Below, piece after piece: positions 1 through 11,708 of a stretch of 64,000 nucleotides of DNA (its first letter is position 1; the number at the start of each line of letters is the position of its first letter). The notes below the pieces were generated by a model. That model did no database searches, was not told where the DNA came from, and saw nothing but the letters and a program-made list of their open reading frames with translations. Made by a program: the position numbers and the translations under genes. The stretch lies in the NCBI GenBank assembly GCA_027946365.1, contig JAPEUQ010000001.1:2542001-2606000 (forward strand). Direction: 5' to 3'. Source of the stretch: Kalmusia sp. IMI 367209. Taxonomy: Eukaryota > Ascomycota > Dothideomycetes > Pleosporales > Didymosphaeriaceae.

Positions 1-1
1 G

Positions 2-2147
2 AAGGGCGATGTTCTTGACACGACTGCGCAAATTAATGCGGTACTCAATCAAGAATCTGGCAAGATGGTCGAGGTTTGCGGTACTATCACCCGCAATAAC
101 CAGCCAATCATGGAAGTTACTAGTCAGTTCCTCTACCGTGGCGCGTATGACGATTTCGAGAATACATTCCAGCGGAAGACGGAGACTCCCATGCAACTTC
201 ACCTGGCCACTAGCAAAGACGTCGCTATCTTGCGCTCCAAGGAGTGGTTCAACATGGACGAGCCGGACGTGGAACTTTTGAACAAGACGCTTACTATCAA
301 GTTGGAAAGCTTCATTCGATACAAGAACAAGACTGCGTTCTCCGAGGTCCAGACCATTGGTGAGGTCTTACTTGAGCTTCCTACTAAGGAGATCATCCAA
401 ATTGCTTCTGTAGATTATTCTTCCGGTACATCCTATGGCAACCCTGTGCTTGACTATCTGGAGCGCAATGGGTCTGCCATCGATCAGACCGTCAATTTCG
501 AGAACCCCATCCCGCTTAACGGCAAGACTCCTCTCACGCTCAAGGCTCCCGCTTCTAATGAGACTTATGCGCGCGTGTCCGGCGACTACAACCCTATCCA
601 CGTATCACGTGTTTTTTCTAGCTACGCTAACCTTCCCGGCACGATCACTCACGGTATGTATTCCAGTGCTGCTGTGCGAAGCTTGGTCGAGACTTGGGCT
701 GCCGAGAACCACATTGGTCGTGTCAGGAGCTATCATGTGAATCTCGTTGGCATGGTATTGCCAGATGACATTTTGGATGTCAAGCTTCAGCACGTCGGCA
801 TGGTGTCTGGACGCAAGATCATCAAAATCGAAGTCAGCAACAAAGAGACGGAAGACAAGGTCCTTCTTGGGGAGGCTGAGGTGGAGCAACCCACTACCTC
901 TTACGTCTTCACCGGTCAAGGTTCGCAGGAGCAGGGCATGGGTATGGATCTATACGCCAGCAGCCCTGTAGCCAAGGAAGTCTGGGACCGTGCTGACAAG
1001 CATTTCATGGATAATTATGGTACGCAATCGCAGAATTCCTTTCCTCCTCACGATATATTAATGTCTTCTAGGCTTTGCGATCACCAACATTGTCAAGAAC
1101 AACCCTAAGGAGCTGACCATCCACTTCGGTGGCCCTCGTGGCAAGGCCATCCGTCAAAACTATATGTCCATGACGTTCGAGACCGTCAGCTCTGATGGCA
1201 GTGTTAAGTCGGAGAAGATTTTTAAAGAGATCGATGAGAACACCACGTCGTACACTTACCGATCCCCGACAGGTCTCCTGTCAGCTACACAGTTCACTCA
1301 ACCCGCTCTTACTCTGATGGAGAAGGCTTCATTTGAGGACATGCGTTCGAAGGGTTTGGTGCAACGTGACAGTACTTTCGCTGGACACTCGCTCGGAGAG
1401 TACTCTGCTCTTGCTGCTCTTGCTGAGGTTATGCCCATTGAGAGCTTGGTCTCGGTCGTTTTCTACCGTGGCCTGACGATGCAGGTCGCTGTCGAGCGTG
1501 ACGAAACTGGCCGATCCAACTACTCCATGTGCGCTGTCAACCCGAGCAGAATCTCCAAGACTTTCAACGAGCAAGCCTTGCAGTACGTAGTAGAGAATAT
1601 CTCTGAGCAGACCGGATGGTTATTAGAAATCGTCAACTACAACATCGCCAACATGCAGTACGTCGCCGCCGGCGATCTGCGTGCTCTGGATTGCCTTACC
1701 AACGTCACCAACTACCTCAAGGCCCAAAAGATTGACATCCAGTCACTTATGCAGAGTATGTCCATTGAGGATGTCAAGGCGCATCTGGTAGAGATCATCA
1801 AGGAGTGCGCGAAGCAGACGGAAGCCAAGCCCAAACCGATTGACCTCCAGCGCGGCTTTGCCACGATCCCTCTGAAAGGTATCGACGTGCCTTTCCACAG
1901 CACTTTCCTGCGATCTGGCGTCAAGCCCTTCCGAAACTTCCTCCTCAAGAAGATCCATAAGACATCAATTGACCCATCGAAATTGGTCGGCAAATACATC
2001 CCCAACGTCACTGCGAAGCCATTTGCGCTCACAAAGGAGTACTTTGAGGATGTGTACAGGTTGACGAACTCACCCAAAATTGGCAACATCCTCGCCAACT
2101 GGGAAAAGTATGAAGAGAAGGAGGAACCGAAGACGGCGGCTGCTTAG
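2..2147 (+). CDS. FAS1: Fatty acid synthase beta subunit, C-terminal part (5' truncated by window edge)
   Basis: Exons 2-1019 and 1072-2147 (52-nt intron) give 697 visible residues, open at the 5' end. The first codons already match the beta subunit, so the rest lies upstream. The order seen is a hotdog/MaoC-type dehydratase region with GDYNPIHV near residue 193, then the malonyl/palmitoyl transferase from about residue 300 ([13 protein letters not shown]). Its nucleophile elbow [10 protein letters not shown] is near 445 and the catalytic His of [11 protein letters not shown] near 612. In fungi this subunit pairs with alpha to form the cytosolic 2.6-MDa synthase making C16/C18 acyl-CoA. A HexB-type secondary-metabolite paralogue cannot be excluded because the N-terminus is missing, but no partner polyketide gene is nearby and the sequence reads like the housekeeping copy. 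Confidence 0.95.
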
Positions 2148-2894
2148 GCTGCTCGTTAGTAATGTTGTCACTGTCCGTTCAGGTTGTGAGTGGCGTTCTG
2201 GTTCGGGTAGAATTGGCGATATCCAAATTCGTAGATGCTCGGAAGACAGCGTCGTGTATGAAAACTTTACGTAGTATATCTTTAGTAATGATTTTGAGTT
2301 CAAACCGTGCACTACTCTTATCTTATACTTAGCGGACATAGTTCGACTTCCAAAATGACCGTGCATCCTCTATCGAGCGAGAGAGGGCTACAACACCATA
2401 GCTACGAATCAAAACAGGTGGGTCTAAACAGTGGGATCGGTCATTTTCAAGAACGACATAGGCCTATGTATTAGTTTCATACGTTATATAGACATACAAG
2501 CAGGCAGCAAGCCCTCTATTCGGCAGGTGTATGACATGTGGAGATAGAGGGTGAAAGGCACGGCGATAGTCACGGGCCCGGTTGAGCATCCACCAGGACC
2601 AACTAGTGTAAGCAGCGCATTCATAAAAGTCCACCACCGACCCTTCAATTTTTCTGCGGTGCACAGGTTGAGGACTACAGACACGACTCAACTCCACTCG
2701 CGCCGCAGTTACGCTGGTGACAGGGAGCGACGGCCTTGGCACCTCCGAAACTCCGCACAATTGTTTACACAAGCGGGACCTCGAAGCAACCACGAAGCAA
2801 CCACGAAGCAATCACGAACACAATCGAACATAGTCGAACACACCAGCAGCGCAGCGCTCACCGAGTCGGTGTGGATTGTGCGCTCGTCTGCAGT
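2148..2894. other. Intergenic region, FAS1 3' side to the Brr6-like gene promoter
   Basis: No supported gene. The 3' half becomes richer in CA and CGAA motifs and ends in the leader of the Brr6-like gene. It contains the short tandem repeat listed separately. Confidence 0.6.
2782..2814 (+). repeat. Three tandem copies of an 11-nt unit (cgaagcaacca)
   Basis: Three near-perfect 11-nt units lie about 80-110 nt before the chosen start of the Brr6-like gene, probably in its 5' leader. Further cgaaca-type half copies follow up to about 2845. No function is evident. Confidence 0.7.
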
Positions 2895-4501
2895 ATGCCG
2901 GCCTATCGCGATTCGATCACGCCTATGGACTTTGAGTATGACAACAACACTGGTCCCATCGATCCGCAGTCGCCGTTTGCTCAGTTCCACGCGGCCAAGA
3001 AGCGTAAGCTCGATTCCTTTGCATCCCGACCCACATCCGCAGCCCCAGGGCAGCAGCTGAACGAGCCCACAGGCACCCACTCCGTCTTCGAGTCGCCGTC
3101 CAAGAGCAGTTTCGCGACGCCGAACCACCCCAAGCTGAGTGATCCCAACAATCAGCGCTTCCTCTTTTCGCAGACGAAGCCGCTACCCCAGACACCGCAA
3201 GCGCAGAACAATAAGGTGTGGGAGCTGCGCACGCCGCAGAGCGTCGTAGACAGCAGCGGGGGCGAGACGCCCACCACGCCGGCACAGGACAGCGACGCAG
3301 CCACGCCAGACACGCAGCTGGCCATTACCATGGGCGGACTGTCGCACGGCGAGAAGAAGAGCCCCCCGGAAGCGAGACAGTTTCTTCAAACGCCTACCCT
3401 GGGGTTCGAGCCCATCAAAAGAGAAGGAAAAGGTCCACAAGGAGAAGCCATATTCGAAGAAAGCAGAGAATCGCGTGCTGAAGCGGCGCGCCGTCAAGAC
3501 GAGGACAAGGCACAGCGAGTATGATTCAGATAACGAATCCTCGTCCAAGCCTTTGAGTGCTCCGCAAGTGGCCCCAGCCATTGGCTTTGCAGCTAAGATT
3601 CCTGGCGTCCTTGCATGGGTCGAGGCGCACCCCAACCTACCCAACGTGCTGTCTTACTACATGCAATTCATCGTCAATGCAGTGCTCGGTCTGTTCTGTC
3701 TGTGGATTGTCTACGTCGTCTATTCAGCGGTTATGGCCGACATCAGCATCGAGGCGAGCAACAAGGCGCAGGACATTATGCACGAGATCGCCGTCTGCGC
3801 CCAAGAGTATAAACGCAATGGTTGCGAGCCCAATCCTGTACCCGCCGTTGAAACCATGTGCCGTAACTGGAAGCAGTGTAAGGAAGCGCGACGCATACAA
3901 GGTTGCACGCGCGAGCGTCGGTGCGCGAACCTTCGCTATGATTTTCAATAGCTTTGTCGAGGAATTCAGCTACAAGTCTATGGTATTTGCTCTCCTTTTC
4001 ATTTTCCTCTGTCACAAGGCGGTCAAGATTAGTGCCGCAATAGTAGACTATACGTACAAGTTACAAGAAGTCGCCGCTGTTCGCGCGCAGCAACAAGCTG
4101 ATGTCCTTGTGCCCGTCCAACAACAGCATTCGGATAATTCCAATAGGACGCTCCAAGAACGCACGAGTTTTGCTAACAATGCAATGTACGAGTAGCTTTT
4201 CACCGCCATTATCCTCTTCGGCAGCTTCAACTTGTCCAATTGGGCCTTCGGCTTCTGGCGCGAAAAAGCCCAACCGCACCCGCAACATCACGAATACCCG
4301 CCCATCCCGCAGACACCTCAACGATATCCGAGTGGTGGATACATGATTGATAACAACGGCTGGCATACACCATATGCAACGCCTTACGGTAGCATGAACC
4401 AGCACATGCTACAGCAAGCGACACAGAGCATGCCTGCATTGCCAAACATAATAAATGAAGAGGAGAGAAGCCCGTCGAAGAAGGCAGTTTATAGGCGGTG
4501 A
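2895..4501 (+). CDS. brr6: Brr6/Brl1-like nuclear envelope protein, frame broken by two +1 shifts
   Basis: The protein signature runs through three frames. Frame one (from ATG 2895) holds a low-complexity N-terminus starting with MPAYRDSITPMDFEYDNN. After a C6 run at 3362-3367 the next frame carries RKRDSFFKRLPWGSSPSK, a membrane segment near LGLFCLWIVYVVYSAV and Cys residues of the family's C-C domain (CAQEYKRNGC, MCRNWKQC). Near 3877-3886 coding moves again to RDAYKVARASVGARTF and NSFVEEFSYKSM. A 213-nt intron (3983-4195) then leads to a second membrane segment (LFTAIILFGSFNLSNWAFGF) and the tail to 4501. Brr6/Brl1 proteins act in the nuclear envelope during nuclear pore assembly and lipid homeostasis. 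Both breaks are +1. An essential family member is unlikely to be a pseudogene, so sequence error is my favoured reading. Confidence 0.85.
3983..4195 (+). other. Intron in the Brr6-like gene, open in frame to its own acceptor TAG
   Basis: The donor gtattt follows an ATG codon. A branch site tgctaac lies about 18 nt before the acceptor tag. Length is 213 nt, a multiple of three, and the only in-frame stop is the acceptor TAG itself. Splicing joins SYKSM to LFTAIILF and rebuilds the expected second membrane segment, so the intron is well supported. Retention would add 70 residues and then terminate. Confidence 0.8.
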
Positions 4502-4856
4502 TGCCAGTGCTCCATTGGATTTTGCACGGACGAGGAGGCTCACGGCGCACGTTTCTATGGTAATGGATTACATAGCATGGGATGGACTGGGTGCGAGTAC
4601 ACGGCGTTGGTTTCGGACACAGACATGAACGGCGGAATGCATTTCTCGCTTTTTATATTTCCATGTGACCTTGGTATGCCTAGATGTGAATGCAATACCA
4701 CGACATCATACACATTCTTACAATCTATCTCACAGCTTATTTGTGGACTAAGCCTGAATAGGTGTGCTAGACCCTGTCGTTGCTGGCTTCTGCGCCGCGC
4801 TTCATACTGACACCATCAAAGTATCACAAAAGAAATACTTTCACCCATCTACATCG
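4502..4856. other. Convergent 3' region between the Brr6-like gene and the FAD oxidase gene
   Basis: Both flanking genes end here. No coding or RNA feature recognised. Confidence 0.6.
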
Positions 4857-6180
4857 TTATAGCTTTGCGGGTAGCTTTCGAAAACCGGGAATTTCGCTTA
4901 ACTCGAGAAGTGGCCCAGGATGAGGGTTGGCGTGCTGCATCTTTGCCCCAGGTCTCCATCGCCATTTGTTGCGGGCCTCATCTTCAAGTGAGTCTTCGAT
5001 CGATTCGACAACGTACTTTCCGACAATTGGCATCATCTTGAAGCCATGGGCTGAGCCTCCCACAGCCAAGTGAAGTCCGGGATGGTTTGGGTGTTTGTCA
5101 ATGAGAAAGTGCAAATCGGGGGTATCAGCATCCCTGAAAGCGTGAGCAACATGAAATTGTTCAACATATAAGTGATACTCGCCAGCATATTCTTGTCTCA
5201 AACCACTCTCGATCGGCAAGTTCGGGCAAGCATTCTGTCAACCATCTTCTCATCTTATCTTCGACGGGCTTCGGCACCCCATCTCCCTTGTTGTCTGATC
5301 TATACCTCGGGAGTGACACACTTCTTCCTTCAAAGTTTGTCACAAAGTCCATCGCCCCGAGTTTGAGAATGCCATCTTCTTGTGGTGGGAATATTAGACC
5401 TCCTTCCAGGTGAGCAACGATTGGCATCTCTTGGTACTTTTTCGTCTCCGCGGGAGAACATTTGATATGCCCGACCGTATGTCCCTTGGCCACCAACTGC
5501 CCCTTCAGATCTAGCAATGTCGCAGCTGCGGCTCCAGCAGCTAAGATGACTTGATCGGCAAAGTAGGCACTTCCATCCGCAGCCTTTGCACCAACGCATG
5601 TTCCATTCTCACCATACAAAAGTTGCACAACATGTCCCTGTGGACCATCGATATATCGAACGCCGTTTTTCTGCGCAGCCTGCGCCAATTGCGTCAAGGC
5701 ACCTCGCGCATTGGCCCAGCCAGCTGAAGGATTCCAAACTGTACTCCAGCCAGCCATCTTTCCAGTGAGCCACGGCCATCGCCCCCGGATTTCTTCAGGA
5801 CTGACCGGTTCTGCGATTACGAGGCCCAGTTTGCGAGCTGTCTCGGCCGACTGACGAACAAAATCTTTAGACGCTTCTGCAGCACCCAAAAGCCAACCTG
5901 TGCGGTGGTAGAGGTCCTTGTATAGACCTTGCGGATCCGCCCATAGCTTCATGGCTTCCGTTGTGAGTCTAGCATACAATGGGTCGGCATAATCATTACG
6001 AATGACTTTGTTGATGTCGTTTCCGGCGGCTTCTTGGCTAGGGACCGGGAATCGATCAAGGACCGTAATACTCTTGTATGTATGCGGTTTCAAAGAGAGA
6101 TAGTAGGCTGTTGACGTACCAAAGGTTCCACCGCCCACGATAAGGACCGATTTAGATGAACTTGAAGAGGTCATGATCAT
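4857..6180 (-). CDS. Peroxisomal FAD-dependent amine/amino-acid oxidase (fructosyl amino acid/sarcosine oxidase-like)
   Basis: Exons 6180-5183 and 5133-4857 give 424 aa, normal for the DAO/MSOX-like family. The N-terminal dinucleotide-binding motif VLIVGGGTFGTSTAYYL is at residues 11-27. GNDINKVIRNDY follows, as in Amadoriases. RICWDADTPD near 332-341 contains the Cys that in MSOX and Amadoriases carries covalent FAD. The C-terminus AKL is a PTS1 signal, so the enzyme is probably peroxisomal. The intron 5182-5134 (49 nt) begins GCGAGT rather than GT and splits the TGG codon right after that Cys. Reading the donor as GT does not restore the frame. The exact substrate (fructosyl amino acid, sarcosine, pipecolate or saccharopine) cannot be told from sequence. 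The neighbouring divergent permease suggests nitrogen scavenging. Confidence 0.9.
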
Positions 6181-6762
6181 TGAATGACTTGGGAAATGGT
6201 AACCTTTTCCTAGCACGCCTTGGTAAACTCGCTCAATGCCAGAAGAAAGAGATATACAATTTGACAATTGCAACCATCTGTCGCCATATTTTACACCCTT
6301 AATCCCGCCATATGCGAAGGGTGGGGGCCTATTATCTTTTCGGAGAACAGCGCGTGCCGATCACTATGTCCCCGCAACGGTCTAACGGCCTTTAGGTGCG
6401 GGCGCGAAACTACAAAAGGTACTCCGCAATTGATATGGATAACCGTCGCCGAGATAACCTTATCCATCGGAATGTAAACCTCTAGGAAGCTCGACACGAC
6501 CAGTCGGCCGAGATAGTCTATCAACTTACTTAACGAATCCTAGCAATACTTGTTCCTTAACTCAATAGCAGGCCCGACCTCGGAGGAGCTCGGCAGCATA
6601 TCCGTTGCCTCATGTTATCAACCACTTGATAGGAGATAGATGCTGTCTCGTTGTAGGTACCTGGTTATCAAACCTCCTGATACTTAAACATCTGGTGTTA
6701 TCGCGAGACACGTTTGCAGGCTCCTACATACATCTTACGAAGCTTCTGATCGTACCATCAGC
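6181..6762. promoter_or_regulatory. Shared divergent promoter rich in GATA sites (oxidase / permease)
   Basis: The 582 nt between the two start codons contain many GATA-factor core sites on both strands: 6332-6337, 6438-6442, 6453-6457, 6460-6464, 6512-6516, 6615-6619, 6628-6632, 6635-6639, 6665-6669 and 6698-6702. In ascomycetes, AreA/Nit2-type regulators bind such sites to induce genes for poor nitrogen sources. Control of both genes by nitrogen is inferred, not shown. Confidence 0.65.
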
Positions 6763-8683
6763 ATGGATGCGTTGGAGAAAGTTCCCAGCTCTAAGACGAC
6801 TTCTTTACCAAACGACAGCAAACCCGAGAGCGGCACTATCCAAGATGTTTCTGACCATGGAGAATTCCGTCGCTCGTTCACGCCCCGCCAGATTCACGTG
6901 CTGTCTCTAGGTGGACAGATAGGAGCCGGTCTCTTCATATCCACAGGGACCAATCTGCTAAACGGTGGTCCGGCGTCCTTGTTCTTGGGCTTTGCTGTGG
7001 TCTGTTCGTGTGTCTGGGGCATGCTACAGACTGTGAGCGAGATGTCTATTGCCTTCCCTGTTTCGGGCAATTTCATTGAATATAGTTGTCGCTTTGTGGA
7101 CCCGGCTCTATCCTTCGCGGCTGGGACATCTATGTGGCTAGGCTGGACAGCTATTGTGGCTGCTGAAGCGACTTTTTTCGCGGTCATCGTGAATTACTGG
7201 GCGCAAGGAAGTGTTCATGATGCTGTGTGGTGTAGGTGCTTGTGCCTCCAGAATTGACATGTTGACTGACTTCCCGTTTTAGACACGATCTTTCTTGTTA
7301 TCATGATTGGCATGTTCATGCTACCTAGTGTTTGGTTTGGTTGGTTCGAATGTACGTAAAACCTGGGTATAAAATGGAAGTGTCTTCGTTGAGAGATGAA
7401 GACTTCTTTTTCCCTTGGCTAGGACATACGATATTGTCCCCATTGTTTGACTTACGCTGACTTTGTACCTATTGAATCAGACTGCGCTGCTATTCTCAAG
7501 ATTCTTGCACTTCTCATTTTCGTCTTTGCGGGCTTTGCCATGGTACTTGGCGCCGGCCCGAAAGGCTACGTTCACCATGGCGATGGCTGGAAAGAAGACG
7601 CGTTTAAAAATGGATTTAAGGGATTTTCCAGTTCCGTCCTACTTGCTGTGCTGGCTATTGGCGGTGAGCGAGTCACCACAAGCCCGAGCTGGTGTCCACC
7701 CGCTAACGCGATTGCTAGATAATTCCTTCACAGGCTTTCTCGCTGGCGAAGCTAAATCCCCACGCTACTCTGTCGGTCACGCCGCCTTCCTCATTCCCAT
7801 CCGCGTAACTACCATCTACCTCGTCTGTATAGTCTTCATTAGTATTCTCGTTCCTGCTGATTCGCCTTCCCTCTTTGGCTCCTCGGGCGTTGCCGCTTCT
7901 CCCTTCGTTATCGCCCTCAACGAGTCTGGCATTACAGGCCTCCCAGACTTTCTCAACTGCGTCATCCTCATCGCCGTAGCCTCCATCGCCGCAGAGTCAA
8001 TATTTATTGCCTCCCGCATGCTGCGCTTCATGTCACATCAGAACCTTATTCCCCAGTGGGTCGCGCAGGTGGACTCAAAAGGCCGTCCAAGATGGGCAAT
8101 CCTAATCACGCTACTTGCGGCAATCGCGTTGACTTATTGTAACCTTAGCGCGGGTGGGATAGAGGTTTTCACGTGGTTGGGCCAGATTGCGAGCACGGGG
8201 TATTTCATGGTGTGGGTTGTGGTGGCGATTACGAGCTTTAGGTTCCGTGCTGCGCTCAAGGCCCAAGGTGATACGCTTTTTGATGAGCCGTATGCGTGGC
8301 GGTGTACGCTTTGGCCTATTCCGCCGATACTGCTTCTCACGTGCTGCACGCTGTACACGGCCTGCTCCTTCTATCTAGGGTTGTATCCTATTGTAGGTCC
8401 TTTCCATCCCTTCTATTTTCTAACATCACGTCCTAACAACTGTTTACAGGGTGCGACCTCCCCCTCAGCATACTCTTTCTTCCAGTACATGATCGGTCTT
8501 CTCCTCATTACTCTCTCAACTATCGGGTATAAAGTTATCTTTCGCACCAAGATGAGAGACCCGGCAACTGTAGATCTGAAAACTGGCAGGAGGACACTGA
8601 GCGAAGAGGAGATTTGGGCATTGGATGAGTATTATAGGCAGAGTAGGTTAAGGCGTTTCTATAGTTTTGTGCAGTTGTGGTAA
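6763..8683 (+). CDS. Amino acid permease (APC superfamily)
   Basis: Exons 6763-7231, 7283-7351, 7481-7663, 7719-8392 and 8450-8683 give 542 aa, usual for fungal amino acid/H+ symporters. After a soluble N-terminus of about 43 residues comes the first membrane segment with SLGGQIGAGLFISTGTNL, the substrate-binding loop typical of yeast-type permeases. Hydrophobic segments alternate along the protein, with the conserved FLAGEAKSPRYSV loop after TM6. Four introns were placed by frame and branch site. The last one (57 nt, cctaac branch) is a multiple of three without stops and would be silently translated by a naive prediction. The second (129 nt) is unusually long and could hide a tiny exon, though the join gives a continuous membrane helix. 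Probably plasma-membrane located. Substrate unknown. Confidence 0.92.
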
Positions 8684-9545
8684 GTGATGTTAGCTCGTGG
8701 GAAGGTCAAAGCAATTGAGATGGATCATGACAATCTAAGTTCTGTTTTCACATATTCATCGACGGCATGCTGTTCTATACATCTTTCCTGTGACTTGTTC
8801 GACATACACTAACGAGAAATACCTCTTTATGTGAAGATTAAGAATCTAAGCAGATAATGTATTCGGGCTCGCCAAAAAAACACCCCCCACTTTGCAACTA
8901 TACAATCCATAGGGAGCAAATTACGAAGAAGTGACATACAAAGACTGATCAGAAGCAGCAGGCACGGGCAAGACAGGTTATCCCAAATTCGCCTGCTGCG
9001 CATAACAATCAGGCTACAGCGGTATATGCCTCTCTTGGGTACTTACCTGCTACATCGATTAAACAGATAGCGCTAAATTCTTAGATGGCATCAACTCTAT
9101 GTTCCACTGCTATCGTGACGCGATTAAATGCTACATCTGCCTACCCGATGCTTCAAAAGATGGCTTCGATGAGAATAACTCCCCTTCATAGCTAGTATAG
9201 GATAAGCTTTGCGATACTGCAAGTGGTTTGCTTGCGCGTGGACACTCCAAGAGCTTTTTTCATCTGCTCCAGATTCAATCGAATTCATCTCGGTGAAATG
9301 AGTCCGCTTTTCAGTATTGAATACAGATGCGTAGAGCACCGATCGATATTACAGAGTCTGGCAAGGCTTCATATAAATTTCCCGTGCCGCGAGATCGTGA
9401 TGTCCAGTCTCGTCCTAGTGTGCATTTTGCCCCGCTTCATCGTACTCTCCTCCCAAACAACAACTCGTTTGGTTTAGTTATTCTACAACCACCTGAAATC
9501 TCACCACTATGCTATACAAGCTTTAGGATCGTCGAGCTTAGGAAC
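8684..9545. other. Intergenic region before the P450 gene
   Basis: The 3' side of the permease and the promoter of the P450. An AT-rich patch with A8 and C6 runs lies near 8870-8890. No gene recognised. Confidence 0.6.
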
Positions 9546-11484
9546 ATGTCATCTTTTGATAACAGTTCTAACGCATTTCTATTTTGCCTGACGGCTATAG
9601 TTGCATACTTTGTCTATCACGTTGTGCACCATGCCTTCTTTCACCCGCTCTCCAGATTCCCAGGCCCGCCGATAGCGGGATTAACGAGGTACTGGAAGGC
9701 TTATATTGAATGCATTGCAAATAAGTCATTCTGCCACTATCTAGTGGAGCTCCACGCCCAGTATGGTGAGACATAGTGCCAATTCTCTCAAGACAAAATG
9801 ATCTAATATGTTGCGGGGGTAAAGGGAGTGTGGTGAGAGTAGGACCTAACGAGGTGAGCGCTCAGCAGCCGCGTGGTTTTCAGTCTGCTGACGACGGAAT
9901 ATATCAGCTTCACTTCGCCAATCCAGAGGCTTATCATGAGATCTACAACAACAAGAACCGGTGGGACAAAGAGTACTGCTTGTACAAAAGTTTCAATGAG
10001 GACCGGTCTAGTTTTGGATTTCTTACCTATGAAGAAGCCAAGGCTCGCAAAGATGTCCTCAGCCGATCTTTTTCGCAGACCGCTATCGAAGGTGCCCAGG
10101 GCTTGTGTGCCGAGAAGGTGTCTCATTCCCCGTCGTGAGACTGTCATTCAACAGTGCTCATGCAATGTATCATGAACTGATATACATAGGTCAAAGCACT
10201 TTGCGCTGCTTTCGAGCGGCAATGGAAAGCCTCCAAAAGCGCGGACCTATTCTTCGCCTTCCGCTGCATGACAATGGATGTGATCATAACTTTCTGTTTC
10301 GGCACATCAATTAACGCTGTCGATGCACCAGACTTCAGAGCTCCGATCCTCGAGGCTATGGACGCTTCTTTACCCGTTTTCATACGGTTTAAGTATTCCG
10401 ATCTATACAAGAATATGATCTTGAAATGTCCACCCAAGCTGTCTAAGATCATTAGTCCTGCGACCGCTGGTCTTGTAGACCTTCAACAGGTATACTCTCA
10501 GAACTTCGTTGGAATTTGGTGCTGCATACTATGGGCCTAGGAAGCACCAGTCAGACCAGCGGTACTTGACAACACTGACTCGTTCACTACAGTTGCTCCT
10601 ACACCAGATCAACGACCTCTCTGAAGACCCGGAAAAGCTCAAACAGTTGCCCCACAACATGACCATTTACCATCGACTCTTAGACCCGGACGCGCATCGT
10701 AACAAAATGGTACCTTCGGCTGGTAGTTTATACGAGGAAGCACAGGCTTTGATGTTTGGTGGTGCCGACACAGTAGGGAACACGATGATGGTAGGTACCT
10801 ACCACTTACACAAACATCCCGAGAAGCTTCGGAGGCTCAAGGATGAATTGCTGGCAGTGTGGCCAGATGTTTCCGCAGATGAACCTAAGTGCCGGGATCT
10901 TGAAAATTTGCCATATCTCAATGCTGTCATCAAAGAGTCCCTGCGACTCTCTTCGGGTGTGGTGTCAGGTTTGCTAAGAGTCGTCCCTCCGACGGGTGCA
11001 ACGATATGTGGAGCGGATATACCTCCAGGAGTACGTCTTCTTCTGGATTAGAGAATAAAACTAACTAATACAGACGATCGTCTCATGTGGAAGCACCTTT
11101 GTTCATTATAATAAGGAAATATTTCCGGACCCACACGACTTCATCCCCGAGCGTTGGCTTCAGTCATCAGCGTTAGACAACTGGCTTGTGGCTTTCTCTA
11201 GGGGACCTCGCATGTGTTTGGGTATTAAGTGAGTCACACTTGGCCCTTTAGGGTCCATTTGACTGACAAATCTAGCCTTGCCTGGACAGAGTTACGTCTG
11301 GGGTTTGCATTCATTTTCCGCAAATTTGAGATGAGTTTCGATGATCCCGTGTAGGGTAGTTCTATCGTGTATCGTTGTATAGGTACTGACACTACACAGA
11401 CCTTATGGGTTACCCTTCAGAGATACATTTCTGCCGTTCTACTATGGCACACATCTCAAAGTGAAAATGCAACCTTGCAATTGA
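9546..11484 (+). CDS. Cytochrome P450 monooxygenase
   Basis: Eight exons: 9546-9765, 9825-9853, 9908-10117, 10190-10489, 10593-11030, 11074-11228, 11276-11350, 11400-11484. They give 503 aa, the usual size of a microsomal fungal P450. Seen in order: an N-terminal membrane anchor (FLFCLTAIVAYFVYHVV), the proline hinge FPGPPIAG, I-helix oxygen-binding motif FGGADTVGNT, K-helix ENLPYLNAVIKESLRL (ExxR), the FIPERW region and the haem loop FSRGPRMCLG with the axial Cys. All signature motifs are intact. Intron 9854-9907 is a multiple of three and open. The fourth junction (10489/10593) rests mainly on frame and a cactgac branch site. Probably ER-bound. The substrate cannot be inferred, and no biosynthetic backbone gene is next to it. 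Confidence 0.9.
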
Positions 11485-11708
11485 ATTAGGTGAATCCCAC
11501 GCATGAAGACCAAATCAGTCTCGAGGACGAGTAGTATCATATTTAATATATTGGGAAATCTCTTTGATATTACCAAAGACAACAACTTTAAGTCATTATC
11601 AGATTATGGCATTGTCCTTACTTCAGGTATGCCAGTCCTAGTTCGAGCTCTATGTCCTCACAGTGCTCTACCAATGGCTTCACAGAAGGTTTGAGTTAGG
11701 AGATATCA

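Noticed and set aside
3983..4195. In-frame extension of the Brr6-like gene as coding sequence
   Set aside because: Consensus branch site and acceptor, and splicing restores the second membrane helix; treated as an intron.
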